A stretch of DNA of 64,000 nucleotides, from the NCBI GenBank assembly GCA_902725215.1, contig CACUVI010000030.1, positions 119,444-183,443 on the forward strand, given 5' to 3'. This stretch comes from Rhodospirillaceae bacterium LM-1. GTDB taxonomy: Bacteria > Pseudomonadota > Alphaproteobacteria > Rhodospirillales > WMHbin7. Under the pieces are notes generated by a model. It was not told where the DNA came from and did not search any database. It worked only from the letters and a program-made list of their open reading frames with translations. The translations under genes were made by a program, and so were the position numbers. Position 1 is the stretch's first letter. Each line of letters begins with the position of its first letter. Shown piece by piece: positions 18,174 to 27,534 of this stretch.

Positions 18174-20201
18174 TCAAATGGACACCCGGTTGCGCCCGGC
18201 CAGCTTGGACCTGCCAAGGGCTTGGTTCGCCCGCGCCAGCGTTTGGTCAAACCCCTTATCCTCGCCCCCCATCGCGGCGACCCCAGCGCTGGCGGTAACG
18301 GAGATGTGGGCGACAAGCCCCTCAAGATCAAGCAAGGCCGCTTCGATCGACGCGCGAATGCGCTCTGCCGCTTGAAAGGCCTTATCGCCGTCCGTCTCTG
18401 GCAACAGCATGGCAAATTCCTCGTCGCCCGTGCGGCCCAGATGGTCAATTTCGCGCAAGGCGCTTTTGCATATCCGTGCCACCGCCTGTACAACCTTGTC
18501 TCCCGCCAGATGGCCGTGCTCATCGTTGACGCGCTTGAAATCGTCGATATCCAGCAGCACGATGGACAACGCGTGGCCATAACGTTTGGCGCGGGCGAAT
18601 TCCCGCTCGGCGACATCGATGAAATGTCGCCTGTTGGCAATTCCCGTCAATGTGTCGGTTGTGGCATGGCGGCGCAATTCGTCTTCCATTTCCTTGCGCC
18701 CGGTGATGTCGTCAACGCTGACCAACAAAACGGCATCGCCCTTGAACTCGGTGCTGTCCGCTGACATGCTCGCCCAAAACCAGCTGCCGTCCGAACGCTT
18801 CAATCGCGCCTCGACATTGTGCAGACGTCCGCCTTCGGCCTTCAGCATTTCCTTCATCTTCTCGCGGCTGGCGGGATCGACCCAATAGTCGGATGCGGGA
18901 TGCCCCAGGACGTCGGAATCCTTTGGAACGCGAAACAGTTCCTGGGCCAAGCGATTGACGTACAGAACAGTATCATCGGCAATTTTGGTTAAGACCAGCG
19001 GCACCGGCGCCGTTTCCACGATCAGCCTCAGCCTTTCCTCGCTCTCTTGCAGCTTTGCAAGAATTCGCTGATGTTCTGTGATGTCGCTATAGCCCAGCAC
19101 CAGCGCCGTTTCGCCGCGATAGGACAGCGTCACCGCTGAAACCAGCATCAACCGGTCTTCTCCGTCGGCGCGCTTCATCAGCACCTCGGCGCCGATGATC
19201 TTGCCGTGACGGCGCAATTGTTCGACGAAACGGCCCCTATCGTCTGGATTGGCATAGAACTGCCTTACATCCAGCCCTTCGCCGGTTCCGTCCACCTTGA
19301 ACAAGTTGCGGCAATGCTGATTGGCGTAAATCACTTTTCCTTCGGTCAACCGCGTCAAGGCCAACGGCACCGGGGCTGCGTCCAGAACGTTCTGAAGTCC
19401 CTCCTCGCTTTGCGCCAGTGCCGCCAGCGCAGTCTGGCGCTCTAGGATCGCGCGGCGGAATAGATCGAGAGCTTCCGAAACTTCAGAGAACTCCTGCCCC
19501 AGCCGCACATCCGCCGAAGCGGCCTTTTCGTCGCCCCTGACCAAGCCGCGCATGGCGCCAGCCAAGCGTCCAAAGGAGTTGAGCAGACTTTGCGTAATGG
19601 CCAAGCTGGCGGCCAGAGCCGTCATGGCGCCGATGATGGTCAGAAGAATGGCGGCGGGCATAGCCGCCTCGGCCTCAAGGCGGGCGCTGGCCGAGGTTTC
19701 CGCCAAAGCCATATGAAGTGCCTGATCGTTCTTCTTAAGCCTAGCTGCCAGCAGCCCGTGCAGATGTTCGATTTCTTCGTAATAAACCGATGACGACTGA
19801 CTGTGGCTGAGTTGCTCTAGAAGTTTGGCGTAATTCCTTAGCAACTCGCGGTCGGTTTGCGCTTTGTCGGTCAAGCCGCCCGCAGGGGCGTTGAAGCCCT
19901 CGGCCAGCGATAAAATACGCTCGGCCTCGTGACCAAGTCTTGCACGGATGTCTGGTGGTGGGCCGTTCTGTCCGTTCTGCCGCTCGTTCGCCTGAAAAAG
20001 CCTGAGGGCCACTTCGGCTTCGTGAATCAGAACGATAGCCTCGATATTCGCTCGCATGTCGATTTGAATATTGTCGATCTTGCGCACGTCGCTGCGCAGA
20101 TCAAGGCTGGCCACGATCTGCCCACCGGCGACGGCCATCAGAACCAGCAGCACCAGCACAGGCGCCAGAATGACCTTGCCAAACAAAAAACCGTGCTTCA
20201 T
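18174..20201 (-). CDS. Membrane PAS-PAS-GGDEF-like protein with altered signature
   Basis: The start is placed at the ATG at 20201 just before the first transmembrane helix; the frame extends to a TTG at 20261. The 675 residues comprise a helix (about 8-28), a periplasmic four-helix-like region, a second helix (about 182-205), a HAMP-like segment, two PAS domains (about 270-385 and 395-510) and a GGDEF-type domain (about 515-675). The signature reads GRTGDEEFAMLLPE, so the usual GGDEF/GGEEF is GDEEF: the second glycine, which contacts the substrate, is Asp. LDIDDFKRVNDEHGH, for metal and substrate binding, is intact. The protein may be a weak or inactive diguanylate cyclase. No I-site (RxxD) is evident just before the signature. 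Confidence 0.87.
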   Translation of the reverse strand: MKHGFLFGKVILAPVLVLLVLMAVAGGQIVASLDLRSDVRKIDNIQIDMRANIEAIVLIHEAEVALRLFQANERQNGQNGPPPDIRARLGHEAERILSLAEGFNAPAGGLTDKAQTDRELLRNYAKLLEQLSHSQSSSVYYEEIEHLHGLLAARLKKNDQALHMALAETSASARLEAEAAMPAAILLTIIGAMTALAASLAITQSLLNSFGRLAGAMRGLVRGDEKAASADVRLGQEFSEVSEALDLFRRAILERQTALAALAQSEEGLQNVLDAAPVPLALTRLTEGKVIYANQHCRNLFKVDGTGEGLDVRQFYANPDDRGRFVEQLRRHGKIIGAEVLMKRADGEDRLMLVSAVTLSYRGETALVLGYSDITEHQRILAKLQESEERLRLIVETAPVPLVLTKIADDTVLYVNRLAQELFRVPKDSDVLGHPASDYWVDPASREKMKEMLKAEGGRLHNVEARLKRSDGSWFWASMSADSTEFKGDAVLLVSVDDITGRKEMEDELRRHATTDTLTGIANRRHFIDVAEREFARAKRYGHALSIVLLDIDDFKRVNDEHGHLAGDKVVQAVARICKSALREIDHLGRTGDEEFAMLLPETDGDKAFQAAERIRASIEAALLDLEGLVAHISVTASAGVAAMGGEDKGFDQTLARANQALGRSKLAGRNRVSI

Positions 20202-20377
20202 GCGTTGAAACCAGCCTTCCCTTCCGGCGAACGCGACGCCAAGCGCCTTTTCAGGCCGCAAGGGATCGTCTTTACGACATTTAGGTGTGCAGCAGTCTTA
20301 TTTCGCGCCCACTTAATGGATTTGACAAGAGAGGATTTTGGCAAGGACAATTCAACCCGAAGCGGACGAGGCGGAAA

Positions 20378-21103
20378 ATGAAAATGCTGCGCAGACGATA
20401 TCTGTTTTTTGCCCTCATCGGCGCTGTTCTGGGCATGTCTTTTGCGGCTGGCGCCCAGTCTGGGGCGGCGCTTGACAGGTTGCTGGAGCGCAGTCTTGCC
20501 GCCTATGGCGGCCAAGCTAGGCTTTCGTCGCTCTCGTCGCTGCGTCTGCTTGGCAGAATCAACGCCAAGGGCCAAGCAAGCCAGGGAAGGGTCGAACGCT
20601 TGTTCCAGGCCCCCGACCGGCTGAGCAACGTCATTTCCTATGGGGGAAGCGCCAGCGAACGGCGCGTTTTGATCCGCGACAAGGCTTGGCGCAACGGCCA
20701 AACCGCCAGTGTGCCCGAACATCTGGCCATGAGCCTTCAGATGGCGCGCCAACGTCTGCCATTGCTGTTACTGGAGAATAGGGTCGGCTTGACCGATCTG
20801 GGCGAGCGCGAGCAGAACGGTCGTCGCTATCACGCAGTCGTCCTTACGGTCGCCGAGGGAGTGACGCTGACGGTCATGATCGATTCCGCCAGCGGGCTGA
20901 TATTACAAACCGCCGGCAAACTAGCCCTGGCCGACGGCACGAATACCGACTTCACCACGCTGTACAGCGACTATCGCAGCGTCGGCGGCCTGACCATCGC
21001 CATGCGCGAGGATCATTACAGTCAGGGCATTCAAAGCGGCACTACCGTGCTGGAGCAGGCCGAAATCAACCAGCCGCTGCCAAGCAACGCCTTCAAACCT
21101 TGA
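20378..21103 (+). CDS. Exported LolA-fold-like protein, function unknown
   Basis: The start chosen is the ATG at 20378, preceded by a GAGGCGG ribosome binding site. The longer frame from 20285 would add an implausible leader before the signal sequence. The 241 residues begin with a signal peptide (LRRRYLFFALIGAVLGMSFAAGAQ, cleavage probably after AGA). The mature part is mostly beta strand, with SLRLLGRINAKGQ, RVERLFQAPDRLSN and TDFTTLYSDYRSVGGL. The last motif is common in outer-membrane lipoprotein-sorting-like (LolA/LolB-fold) proteins. A periplasmic lipid- or lipoprotein-binding role is a guess from fold resemblance. It is divergent from the GGDEF-like gene. Confidence 0.72.
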   Translation: MKMLRRRYLFFALIGAVLGMSFAAGAQSGAALDRLLERSLAAYGGQARLSSLSSLRLLGRINAKGQASQGRVERLFQAPDRLSNVISYGGSASERRVLIRDKAWRNGQTASVPEHLAMSLQMARQRLPLLLLENRVGLTDLGEREQNGRRYHAVVLTVAEGVTLTVMIDSASGLILQTAGKLALADGTNTDFTTLYSDYRSVGGLTIAMREDHYSQGIQSGTTVLEQAEINQPLPSNAFKP

Positions 21104-21115
21104 AGATAGGCAGGC

Positions 21116-21325
21116 CTAGACCTTGATATCGAGCGACTGGCCGCGATAGGACGGCGGCGGCGGCGGGGGCGGAGCGGACTGCGCCGCCTGCACCTGGGTG
21201 GCGGCTTGCCTGTTCGCGTCGCTTCCCTGGGGGCTGCGATCCGCAGCGTCCGGCACCGTCCGATTCTGGATGGCGGCGGGATTGATCTGGCTGGGCGTCG
21301 ATCCGTTCAGGCTGTCGATGGCCAT
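21116..21325 (-). CDS. Small hypothetical protein (69 aa)
   Basis: I do not recognise a family. The frame is supported by an AAGGAG ribosome binding site exactly 6 nt before the ATG. The 69 residues are polar and low in complexity, with a run of eight prolines (APPPPPPPPS) near the end and a short YRGQSLDIKV tail. No signal peptide or membrane segment is present. The gene ends 12 bp from the convergent LolA-fold gene and lies 122 bp from tRNA-His. Confidence 0.6.
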   Translation of the reverse strand: MAIDSLNGSTPSQINPAAIQNRTVPDAADRSPQGSDANRQAATQVQAAQSAPPPPPPPSYRGQSLDIKV

Positions 21326-21446
21326 GAGCAGCTCCTTTCTGGTGTGTCCACACGGCTATTGGACGGATTCTAACCTGAATCCATTCCCAAGCGCAAGCCG
21401 CCCCGAGTCGGGTTAACGAATTTTAAAGTCTTGGCCTTGGGAAAAG

Positions 21447-21524
21447 TGGGGCGAGCGATCGGATTCGAACCGACGACATCCAAGACCACAACCTGGCGCT
21501 CTAACCAACTGAGCTACGCCCGCC
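21447..21524 (-). tRNA. tRNA-His (anticodon GTG)
   Basis: Read on the minus strand it starts with the extra G-1 of histidine tRNAs, paired to C73. The acceptor stem GCGGGCG/CGCTCGC has one G-U pair, followed by encoded CCA. The D arm, anticodon stem CCAGG/CTTGG with loop TTGTGGT, and T arm TCGGTTCGAATCCGA are complete. Confidence 0.96.
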
Positions 21525-21563
21525 ACCGTGGGGGCGAATGATTATCCCCAACCCCCTCCTCCG

Positions 21564-22655
21564 TCAAGGACTGTTCCTGTCTTTCGCAATCCATCCGCCG
21601 CCCAGCACCCGGCTGCCTTCGTACACCACGCAAGCCTGACCAGGGGCAACGCCTTCTTCGGGTTCATCCAAAACCACATGGACAGCCTTATTTGCCTCAC
21701 GAATCAGAGTTCCCGGCACCGGCAAACGGGTAGAGCGGATGCGAAAGTCGGCCCCGAGGCTGGTCTCGGCCCGCTCTGGCGCCAACCAGTAAAGATCGCG
21801 CAAAACAATGTTGCGCCGCCCCAACGAGCTTTTCGGGCCGACCACCAGCCGACCGCTCCCGGCATCCAGTTCCAACACATAAAGCGGTGGGCCGCCGCCC
21901 AATCCCAGGCCTCGGCGCTGGCCCACCGTGTAATGGACCAGCCCCTTATGTTGCCCAAGAACCCGCCCCGCCTCGTCCACGATCTCGCCCGGCGTCAGCG
22001 ACTGCGGCTGATAGCGCCCCACCATCTCGGCATAGCCGTTCTCGGCTACGAAACAGATATCCTGGCTGTCGGGTTTCGACGCCACCGGCAGGCCAAGACG
22101 GGCGGCATAGGCGCGCACCTCGTCCTTGGCGCTGCCCCCCAGGGGAAAGCGCAGACGGTCAAGGCTTTCGGGCACTAGGGCAAACAGGAAATAGCTTTGA
22201 TCACGCGCAGGATCGACGCCCATATGCAGTTCAGGACCATGCGCCCCCATCAGACGCCTTGCGTAATGGCCGGTCGCCAGCGCTGCCGCACCCAGATCGC
22301 TGGCCGTCTGCAATAGATGGCGGAATTTAAGGCTGCGATTGCATTCGATGCAGGGGCTGGGCGTTTCGCCCATGGCATAGGCCGCTGCAAAGGGGCGCAC
22401 CACCTCGTCTTCGAACTCTTGTTCGAAATCAAGCACATGATGGGGAATTTTCAGAAAATCGGCCACCCGTTTGGCGTCTCGCATATCCGGGCCGCCGCAG
22501 CAGCCGCTGGCGGAGGGAAGCAGCCCGCCCAAAAGACGCATAGTGATGCCCACGACATCCAAGCCGCATTCCTTCAGCAGAGCCGCCGTCACCGAGGAAT
22601 CGACCCCACCCGACATGGCCACCGCCACGCGAGCGCCCTTGGGCAGGTCTATCAA
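21564..22655 (-). CDS. mnmA: tRNA-specific 2-thiouridylase
   Basis: MnmA puts sulfur on U34 of Lys, Glu and Gln tRNAs using ATP and a sulfur relay. The PP-loop is VAMSGGVDSSVTA near residue 11. The two catalytic cysteines are in TPSPCIECNR and SQDICFVAENGY. The length of 363 residues is typical. The annotated start is a TTG at 22655. The only good ribosome binding site (AAAGGA) lies 7 nt before an in-frame CTG five codons upstream (22670), with a TGA in frame just before it, so the true start may be that CTG. It is divergent from the TetR gene. Confidence 0.95.
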   Translation of the reverse strand: MIDLPKGARVAVAMSGGVDSSVTAALLKECGLDVVGITMRLLGGLLPSASGCCGGPDMRDAKRVADFLKIPHHVLDFEQEFEDEVVRPFAAAYAMGETPSPCIECNRSLKFRHLLQTASDLGAAALATGHYARRLMGAHGPELHMGVDPARDQSYFLFALVPESLDRLRFPLGGSAKDEVRAYAARLGLPVASKPDSQDICFVAENGYAEMVGRYQPQSLTPGEIVDEAGRVLGQHKGLVHYTVGQRRGLGLGGGPPLYVLELDAGSGRLVVGPKSSLGRRNIVLRDLYWLAPERAETSLGADFRIRSTRLPVPGTLIREANKAVHVVLDEPEEGVAPGQACVVYEGSRVLGGGWIAKDRNSP

Positions 22656-22736
22656 GGCAGGATCGATCAGGGGCTTGTCCTTTCAGAAAGGTCGTATATT
22701 AGGTCAGGATGTTTGTTATCGGACGATATTTTTCTA

Positions 22737-22764
22737 TTGACCTGTAGCATGGCAAATCTATATA
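22737..22764 (+). promoter_or_regulatory. Promoter of the TetR-efflux operon
   Basis: TTGACC (22737-22742), 16 bases, then TATATA (22759-22764) would start transcription near 22771. This is only about 15 nt before the ATG at 22786, which lacks a ribosome binding site, so the tetR message may be almost leaderless. Confidence 0.5.
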
Positions 22765-22780
22765 CCGTCCAGCCGGTATA
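22761..22780. promoter_or_regulatory. Likely TetR operator
   Basis: A perfect inverted repeat, TATACCG-N6-CGGTATA, overlaps the -10 element and the predicted start point of the tetR promoter. The size and position are typical for self-repression by TetR-family proteins. Direct binding is inferred. Confidence 0.65.
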
Positions 22781-22785
22781 GTCTT

Positions 22786-23346
22786 ATGGATATCCCCATG
22801 TCGCTCATCGCCCGCCCTTCCAACCGCAGCAAAATTCTGGAAGCCGCCATGAATCTGGTGCGCGATCAGGGGGTGGGCAAGCTCACCTTGGATGGGGCGG
22901 CAAAAATGGCGGGCGTCAGCAAGGGCGGCGTTCTCTACCACTTTCCTTCGAAAAACGCCCTGGTTAGGGCCATGGTGGCCCGCGTCATCGAGCAATGGGA
23001 AACCCTGCACGCTTCCCATCTCGAACACGAACCGCTCGGTCCCAACCGCTGGATGCGCGCCGCCGTTCATGCCTTTTTCGATACCGACAGCCCCTGTTGC
23101 AAGGACCCTTTGGGTTCGGCGCTGCTGGCGGGATTGGCGCACGATCCGGATCTGATCGACCCCCTGCGGGCCAAGTACCGGGAGTGGATGGAACAGTCGA
23201 TGAAGGAATCTCCCAACCCGCCCTTGATGGGCGTCATCGGCCTGATGGGCGACGGGTTGGTGCTGCACCAACTGATCGGCCTGGATGTTTTGGACACGGA
23301 ATCGCGCGCCTGCATCAAGCAAGCGGCTCTCGATCTCCTGAAATAG
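22786..23346 (+). CDS. TetR/AcrR family transcriptional regulator
   Basis: The 186-residue protein has an N-terminal helix-turn-helix (about residues 12-58) with LTLDGAAKMAGVSKGGVLYHFPSKNAL, the hallmark of the family. The C-terminal ligand-binding region (about 70-186) is diverged and gives no ligand. ATGs at 22786 and 22798 are both possible starts. The gene is followed within 5 bp by the efflux adaptor and pump genes, which it probably represses together with itself through the inverted repeat at 22761-22780. Confidence 0.9.
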   Translation: MDIPMSLIARPSNRSKILEAAMNLVRDQGVGKLTLDGAAKMAGVSKGGVLYHFPSKNALVRAMVARVIEQWETLHASHLEHEPLGPNRWMRAAVHAFFDTDSPCCKDPLGSALLAGLAHDPDLIDPLRAKYREWMEQSMKESPNPPLMGVIGLMGDGLVLHQLIGLDVLDTESRACIKQAALDLLK

Positions 23347-23350
23347 AAAG

Positions 23351-24499
23351 ATGAAGAACATGAAACGGCGCACGAAAATGATCATCATGCTGGGGGCCAG
23401 CGCTTTGGTGCTGGGCGGCACGCTGGGCTTCGCCCAGTTTCGCGATCAGATGATCAAACAATATTTCGCCACCATGCCCAAGCCGGTGATCGCCGTCACC
23501 GCCGACATGGCGCATGAGGACGCCTGGACCCAGGAATTGAAGGCCGTCGGCACATTGAAGGCCGTCAACGGCGTCGATGTCACGGTGGGCACGGCGGGGC
23601 TGGTCAAGGAAATCTTGTTTCAATCCGGCGGGCAGGTTGCCAAGGGCCAGGTGCTGGTGCGCCTCGACACCGATGTCGAACGCGCCGATCTGGCAAGTGC
23701 GAGCGCCGAACGATCATTGGCGGCCACGCAGGAATCGCGTTCGCGCACCCTGGCCCAGGCCGGACATGTGGCGCAATCGGCGCTCGACAAAAGCCAAGCT
23801 GAGTTGAAGGTCAAGGACGCCAAGATGGCTCAATTGGCCGCCCTGATCGCCAGAAAGACCGTGACCGCCCCGTTTGCGGGCGTGCTGGGCGTGCGCAAAA
23901 TCGATGTGGGACAATATTTGCAGCCTGGGCAGTCGGTCGCCACGCTACAGGACCTGTCGGTGTTGAGACTGGAAATTCCCGTCTCGCAAAAGGATCTGGC
24001 CGGGCTGGAGCCGGGATTGGGCGTCGAGGTCGAGGTGGATGCCTGGCCGGGGCGCGTCTTCGAAGGCGCCATCAGCGCCATCGACCCGGAAGTGGACGTC
24101 TCGTCGGGCATGGTCACCATGGAGGCGCGCATTCCCAACCCGGACAGCGCCCTGAAACCCGGCATGTTCGCGCAGGTGCGCATTGGCAAGCAAGATGTCA
24201 AATCCGTTCTCGTCGTGCCGGTCACCGCCGTGACCTACAGCCTTTCCGGCGATTCCGTTTTTGTGATCGAGCCTAGCCTCGAAGCCGACAAGCCGGTGTT
24301 GGTCGCCAAGCGCGTGCCGGTCAAGGTCAGCGAGAGACGCGATGACTGGGCCGCCGTGACCGGCGACCTGAAACCGGGCGACAAGGTTGTGACCTCGGGC
24401 CAGTTGAAGCTGGAAAGCGGAACACTGGTCTCCATGATCGAAGGCAATCCCTACAAGCCAGCGACCACGCCCGCCCAGGCGAATGCGGCCAAGCCATGA
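23351..24499 (+). CDS. RND efflux membrane fusion protein
   Basis: The 382-residue periplasmic adaptor has an N-terminal membrane anchor (IIMLGASALVLGGTLGF). A biotinyl-lipoyl-like half motif (VGTAGLVKEILFQSGGQVAKGQVLV), a short alpha hairpin rich in Ala, Gln and Ser, then TVTAPFAGVLGVRKIDVGQYL and a beta-barrel region follow. It belongs to the HlyD/AcrA group that couples an RND pump to an outer membrane channel. Its stop overlaps the pump's start (ATGA). No outer membrane factor gene is in the window, so a shared TolC-like channel is implied. Confidence 0.92.
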   Translation: MKNMKRRTKMIIMLGASALVLGGTLGFAQFRDQMIKQYFATMPKPVIAVTADMAHEDAWTQELKAVGTLKAVNGVDVTVGTAGLVKEILFQSGGQVAKGQVLVRLDTDVERADLASASAERSLAATQESRSRTLAQAGHVAQSALDKSQAELKVKDAKMAQLAALIARKTVTAPFAGVLGVRKIDVGQYLQPGQSVATLQDLSVLRLEIPVSQKDLAGLEPGLGVEVEVDAWPGRVFEGAISAIDPEVDVSSGMVTMEARIPNPDSALKPGMFAQVRIGKQDVKSVLVVPVTAVTYSLSGDSVFVIEPSLEADKPVLVAKRVPVKVSERRDDWAAVTGDLKPGDKVVTSGQLKLESGTLVSMIEGNPYKPATTPAQANAAKP

Positions 24500-27400
24500 G
24501 CGTTTTTTCCATCTTTATTCGCAGGCCCGTGCTGGCCAGCGTAATCAGCCTGCTTATTCTGGCGCTGGGCCTGCGCGCCTTGTTCATGCTGCCGGTGCGC
24601 CAATATCCCGAGATGAGCAATACGGTGATCACCGTCACCACTACCTATCCGGGCGCCGACGCCGATCTGATGCAGGGTTTCGTCACCGACCCGGTTCAGA
24701 AGGCGGTGGCCACCTCGAAAGGCATCGACTATCTCACCTCGTCTTCTTCGCTGGGCGTCAGCGAGGTCAAGGTTTTCGTGCGCCTGAACGACGACCCCGG
24801 TGAGGCCATGACCGAGGTGATGAGCAAGGTCAATGAAGTGCGCTCGGTGCTGCCGCGAGGCATCAACGATCCCGTGATCAAGAAGACGACGGGCGAGGCT
24901 TTTTCCGCCATGTATCTGGCGTTTTCGTCGGACAAGCATTCGCCCCAGCAGATCACGGATTATGTCAGCCGCACCGTGCAGCCCAAGTTGGCCACGGTGG
25001 CTGGCGTCGCCAATCCTGAAATTCTGGGCGGCCAGAAGTTCTCGATGCGCGTCTGGCTGGACCCGCAGCGCTTGGCCCAGTACGAGATCAGCCCGGCCGA
25101 GGTGAAGGCGGCGCTTTCCAACAACAATTTTCTGTCGGCGGCCGGAAGCTCGAAGGGCGGCTTCGACATGATCGGCACGCAGGCCAAGACCGACCTTAAG
25201 GATCCCCAGGAATTTCGCAATCTGGTCATCCGGGGCGAGGGCGCCAAGCTGGTGCGTCTTGGCGACGTGGCCAATGTGGAGCTTGGGCCGGAATATGAGG
25301 ACGCCTCGGTCTATGTGAACGGCAAGAAGGCGGTCTTCATCGGCGTCAATTTGCAGCCGGGGTCGAACCCGCTGGACGCCATCTCGGGCGTGCGCGCCGT
25401 TCTGCCCAGCATCGCCAAGGAACTGCCGGACGGCATGGGCCTCGAGATCGCCTATGACAGCACCACCTTCATCCGCTCGGCGATCTGGGAGGTGGTGAAA
25501 ACCCTGATCGAGGCGACGCTGATCGTGATCGGCGTCATCTTCCTGTTCATGGGATCGGTGCGCGCCGTGATGATCCCGGTGGTGACCGTTCCCCTGTCGC
25601 TGATCGGCGCGGCTCTCTTCATGCTGTCGATGGGCTATTCGATTAATCTGCTGACCTTGCTGGCCATGGTGCTGGCCATCGGCTTGGTGGTCGATGACGC
25701 CATCGTGGTGGTCGAGAACGTGCATCGCCACATCGAGGAAGGCCTAAGCCCCTTCGAAGCGGCGCTGAAGGGAACGACGGAAATTTCCGGCCCGGTCATC
25801 GCCATGACCCTGACCCTGGCCGCCGTTTACGCCCCCATCGCCTTCATGGGCGGCCTGACCGGCGCGCTTTTCAAGGAATTCGCCCTGACGCTGGCGGGCA
25901 GCGTGATTGTTTCCGGCATCGTGGCGCTGACGCTTTCGCCGATGATGTGTTCGAAAATCCTGACCCATGATCCGAACGCCGAGGGTTTTTCCGCGCGCAT
26001 CGACGCCTTGTTCACCCGCGTGCAGAACGCCTATGGCCGCCTGCTGGCCGGATCGCTGAAGGATCGCCCGGTAACCATTGTCTTCGCGTTCCTGGTGCTT
26101 CTCAGCCTTTGGCCGCTTTATCAGGCGGTGCCGACCGAACTGGCGCCCGAAGAGGATAAAGGCGCCGTGATGGTGGCCTATCAGGGTCCGCCCAGCGCCA
26201 ATCTGGATTACATGGAAACCTTCTCTCGCCAATTGGACAAGGTGCTGGCCTCGCCCGAGGAAGCGGGCAGCGTCTTTACCATCAACGGCTTTCCCTCGCG
26301 CAATGGCGGGTTCGCCGCCACCATCCTGAAGCCTTGGGACGAGCGCAAGCGCGGCCAGAAGGATCTGGTGCCGGTGATCCAGGCAGGCATCGACGGCATT
26401 TCGGGCATCAAGGGTTCGGCCTTCGGCCTGCCCCCGCTGCCGGGTTCCGACGGATTGCCGGTTCAGTTCGTGATCACCTCCACCGCCAACTGGCGCGTTT
26501 TGTCCGAAGTGTCGCAGGGCCTTCTCGGCAAGGCCCAGCAAAGCGGCATGTTCGCCTATGTCGATCTGGACCTGAAAGTGCAAAGCCCGCAGACGGTGGT
26601 CGAGATCGATCGGGACAAGGCGGGCGCCTACGGCGTCACCATGCAGGCGATCGGCGAGGCCTTCGCCACCATGACCGGCGGCAACTACGTCAACCTGATC
26701 AATATGGACGGGCGCAGCTATCAGGTGATTCCGCAAGTGTCGCGCGACTTCAGAACAGACCCGCAGGCGCTGGGACGCATCCATGTGAAGACGGCGGGCG
26801 GGGCGGCCATTCCGCTGTCCAGCCTCGTGAAGCTGTCGCATGAAGTGCGCCCGGTGGCGCTGGCGCAGTTCAATCAGTTGAATTCCGTGACGCTGCAAGC
26901 CTTCCCGATGCCAGGCGTTTCGCTGGGCACGGCGCTGGCTTTCTTGGATCAAGCCGCCAGCCAAGCGCTGCCCAAAGGCATGAGCGTCGATTATGCCGGG
27001 CAGTCACGCCAATATTATCAGGAAGGCAACGCCCTGATGTTTACCTTCTTCTTCGCGCTGATCGTGATTTTCCTGGTGCTGGCCGCCCAGTTTGAAAGTT
27101 TCCGCGATCCTTTGGTGATTCTGGTCAGCGTTCCCCTGTCGATCTGCGGAGCCTTGATTCCCCTGGCGCTCGGCGTCACCAGCATGAACATCTACACCCA
27201 GGTGGGGCTGGTCACCCTGATCGGGCTGATCAGCAAGCACGGCATTCTTATTTGCGAAGTGGCCAAGGAAAAGCAGCAGGCGGGAATGAGCCGCATCGAG
27301 GCCGTTCAGGTGGCGGCGCAATTGCGCCTGCGCCCCATTCTGATGACCACGGCGGCGATGGTGGTGGGATTGACGCCCCTGCTGATCGCCAGCGGCGCGG

Positions 27401-27534
27401 GTGCGGCCAGCCGATTGTCCATCGCCATCGTCATCGTGGCGGGCATGAGCATCGGCACCTTGTTCACGTTGTTCGTGCTGCCGGTGGTCTATAGTTTCGT
27501 GGCCGCCGAGCGCCAAACTATCTCAGAGCATTAG
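24496..27534 (+). CDS. RND multidrug efflux transporter (HAE1 type)
   Basis: The 1012-residue inner membrane pump has the AcrB/MdtB-like layout: one N-terminal helix (ISLLILALGLRALFML), a large periplasmic domain, helices 2-6, a second periplasmic domain and helices 8-12. The proton-relay region has LAIGLVVDDAIVVVENVHRHIEEG with the paired Asp residues, and the second half has ISKHGILICEVAKE. The protein extrudes hydrophobic drugs or other toxic compounds by proton antiport; the substrate range cannot be predicted. Its last 17 bases overlap the end of the convergent hypothetical gene. Confidence 0.94.
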   Translation: MSVFSIFIRRPVLASVISLLILALGLRALFMLPVRQYPEMSNTVITVTTTYPGADADLMQGFVTDPVQKAVATSKGIDYLTSSSSLGVSEVKVFVRLNDDPGEAMTEVMSKVNEVRSVLPRGINDPVIKKTTGEAFSAMYLAFSSDKHSPQQITDYVSRTVQPKLATVAGVANPEILGGQKFSMRVWLDPQRLAQYEISPAEVKAALSNNNFLSAAGSSKGGFDMIGTQAKTDLKDPQEFRNLVIRGEGAKLVRLGDVANVELGPEYEDASVYVNGKKAVFIGVNLQPGSNPLDAISGVRAVLPSIAKELPDGMGLEIAYDSTTFIRSAIWEVVKTLIEATLIVIGVIFLFMGSVRAVMIPVVTVPLSLIGAALFMLSMGYSINLLTLLAMVLAIGLVVDDAIVVVENVHRHIEEGLSPFEAALKGTTEISGPVIAMTLTLAAVYAPIAFMGGLTGALFKEFALTLAGSVIVSGIVALTLSPMMCSKILTHDPNAEGFSARIDALFTRVQNAYGRLLAGSLKDRPVTIVFAFLVLLSLWPLYQAVPTELAPEEDKGAVMVAYQGPPSANLDYMETFSRQLDKVLASPEEAGSVFTINGFPSRNGGFAATILKPWDERKRGQKDLVPVIQAGIDGISGIKGSAFGLPPLPGSDGLPVQFVITSTANWRVLSEVSQGLLGKAQQSGMFAYVDLDLKVQSPQTVVEIDRDKAGAYGVTMQAIGEAFATMTGGNYVNLINMDGRSYQVIPQVSRDFRTDPQALGRIHVKTAGGAAIPLSSLVKLSHEVRPVALAQFNQLNSVTLQAFPMPGVSLGTALAFLDQAASQALPKGMSVDYAGQSRQYYQEGNALMFTFFFALIVIFLVLAAQFESFRDPLVILVSVPLSICGALIPLALGVTSMNIYTQVGLVTLIGLISKHGILICEVAKEKQQAGMSRIEAVQVAAQLRLRPILMTTAAMVVGLTPLLIASGAGAASRLSIAIVIVAGMSIGTLFTLFVLPVVYSFVAAERQTISEH

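Noticed and set aside
24451..25731. A 426-codon minus-strand frame opposite the RND pump
   Set aside because: It is a His/Gln/Asp-rich mirror frame; the plus strand is a textbook RND transporter.
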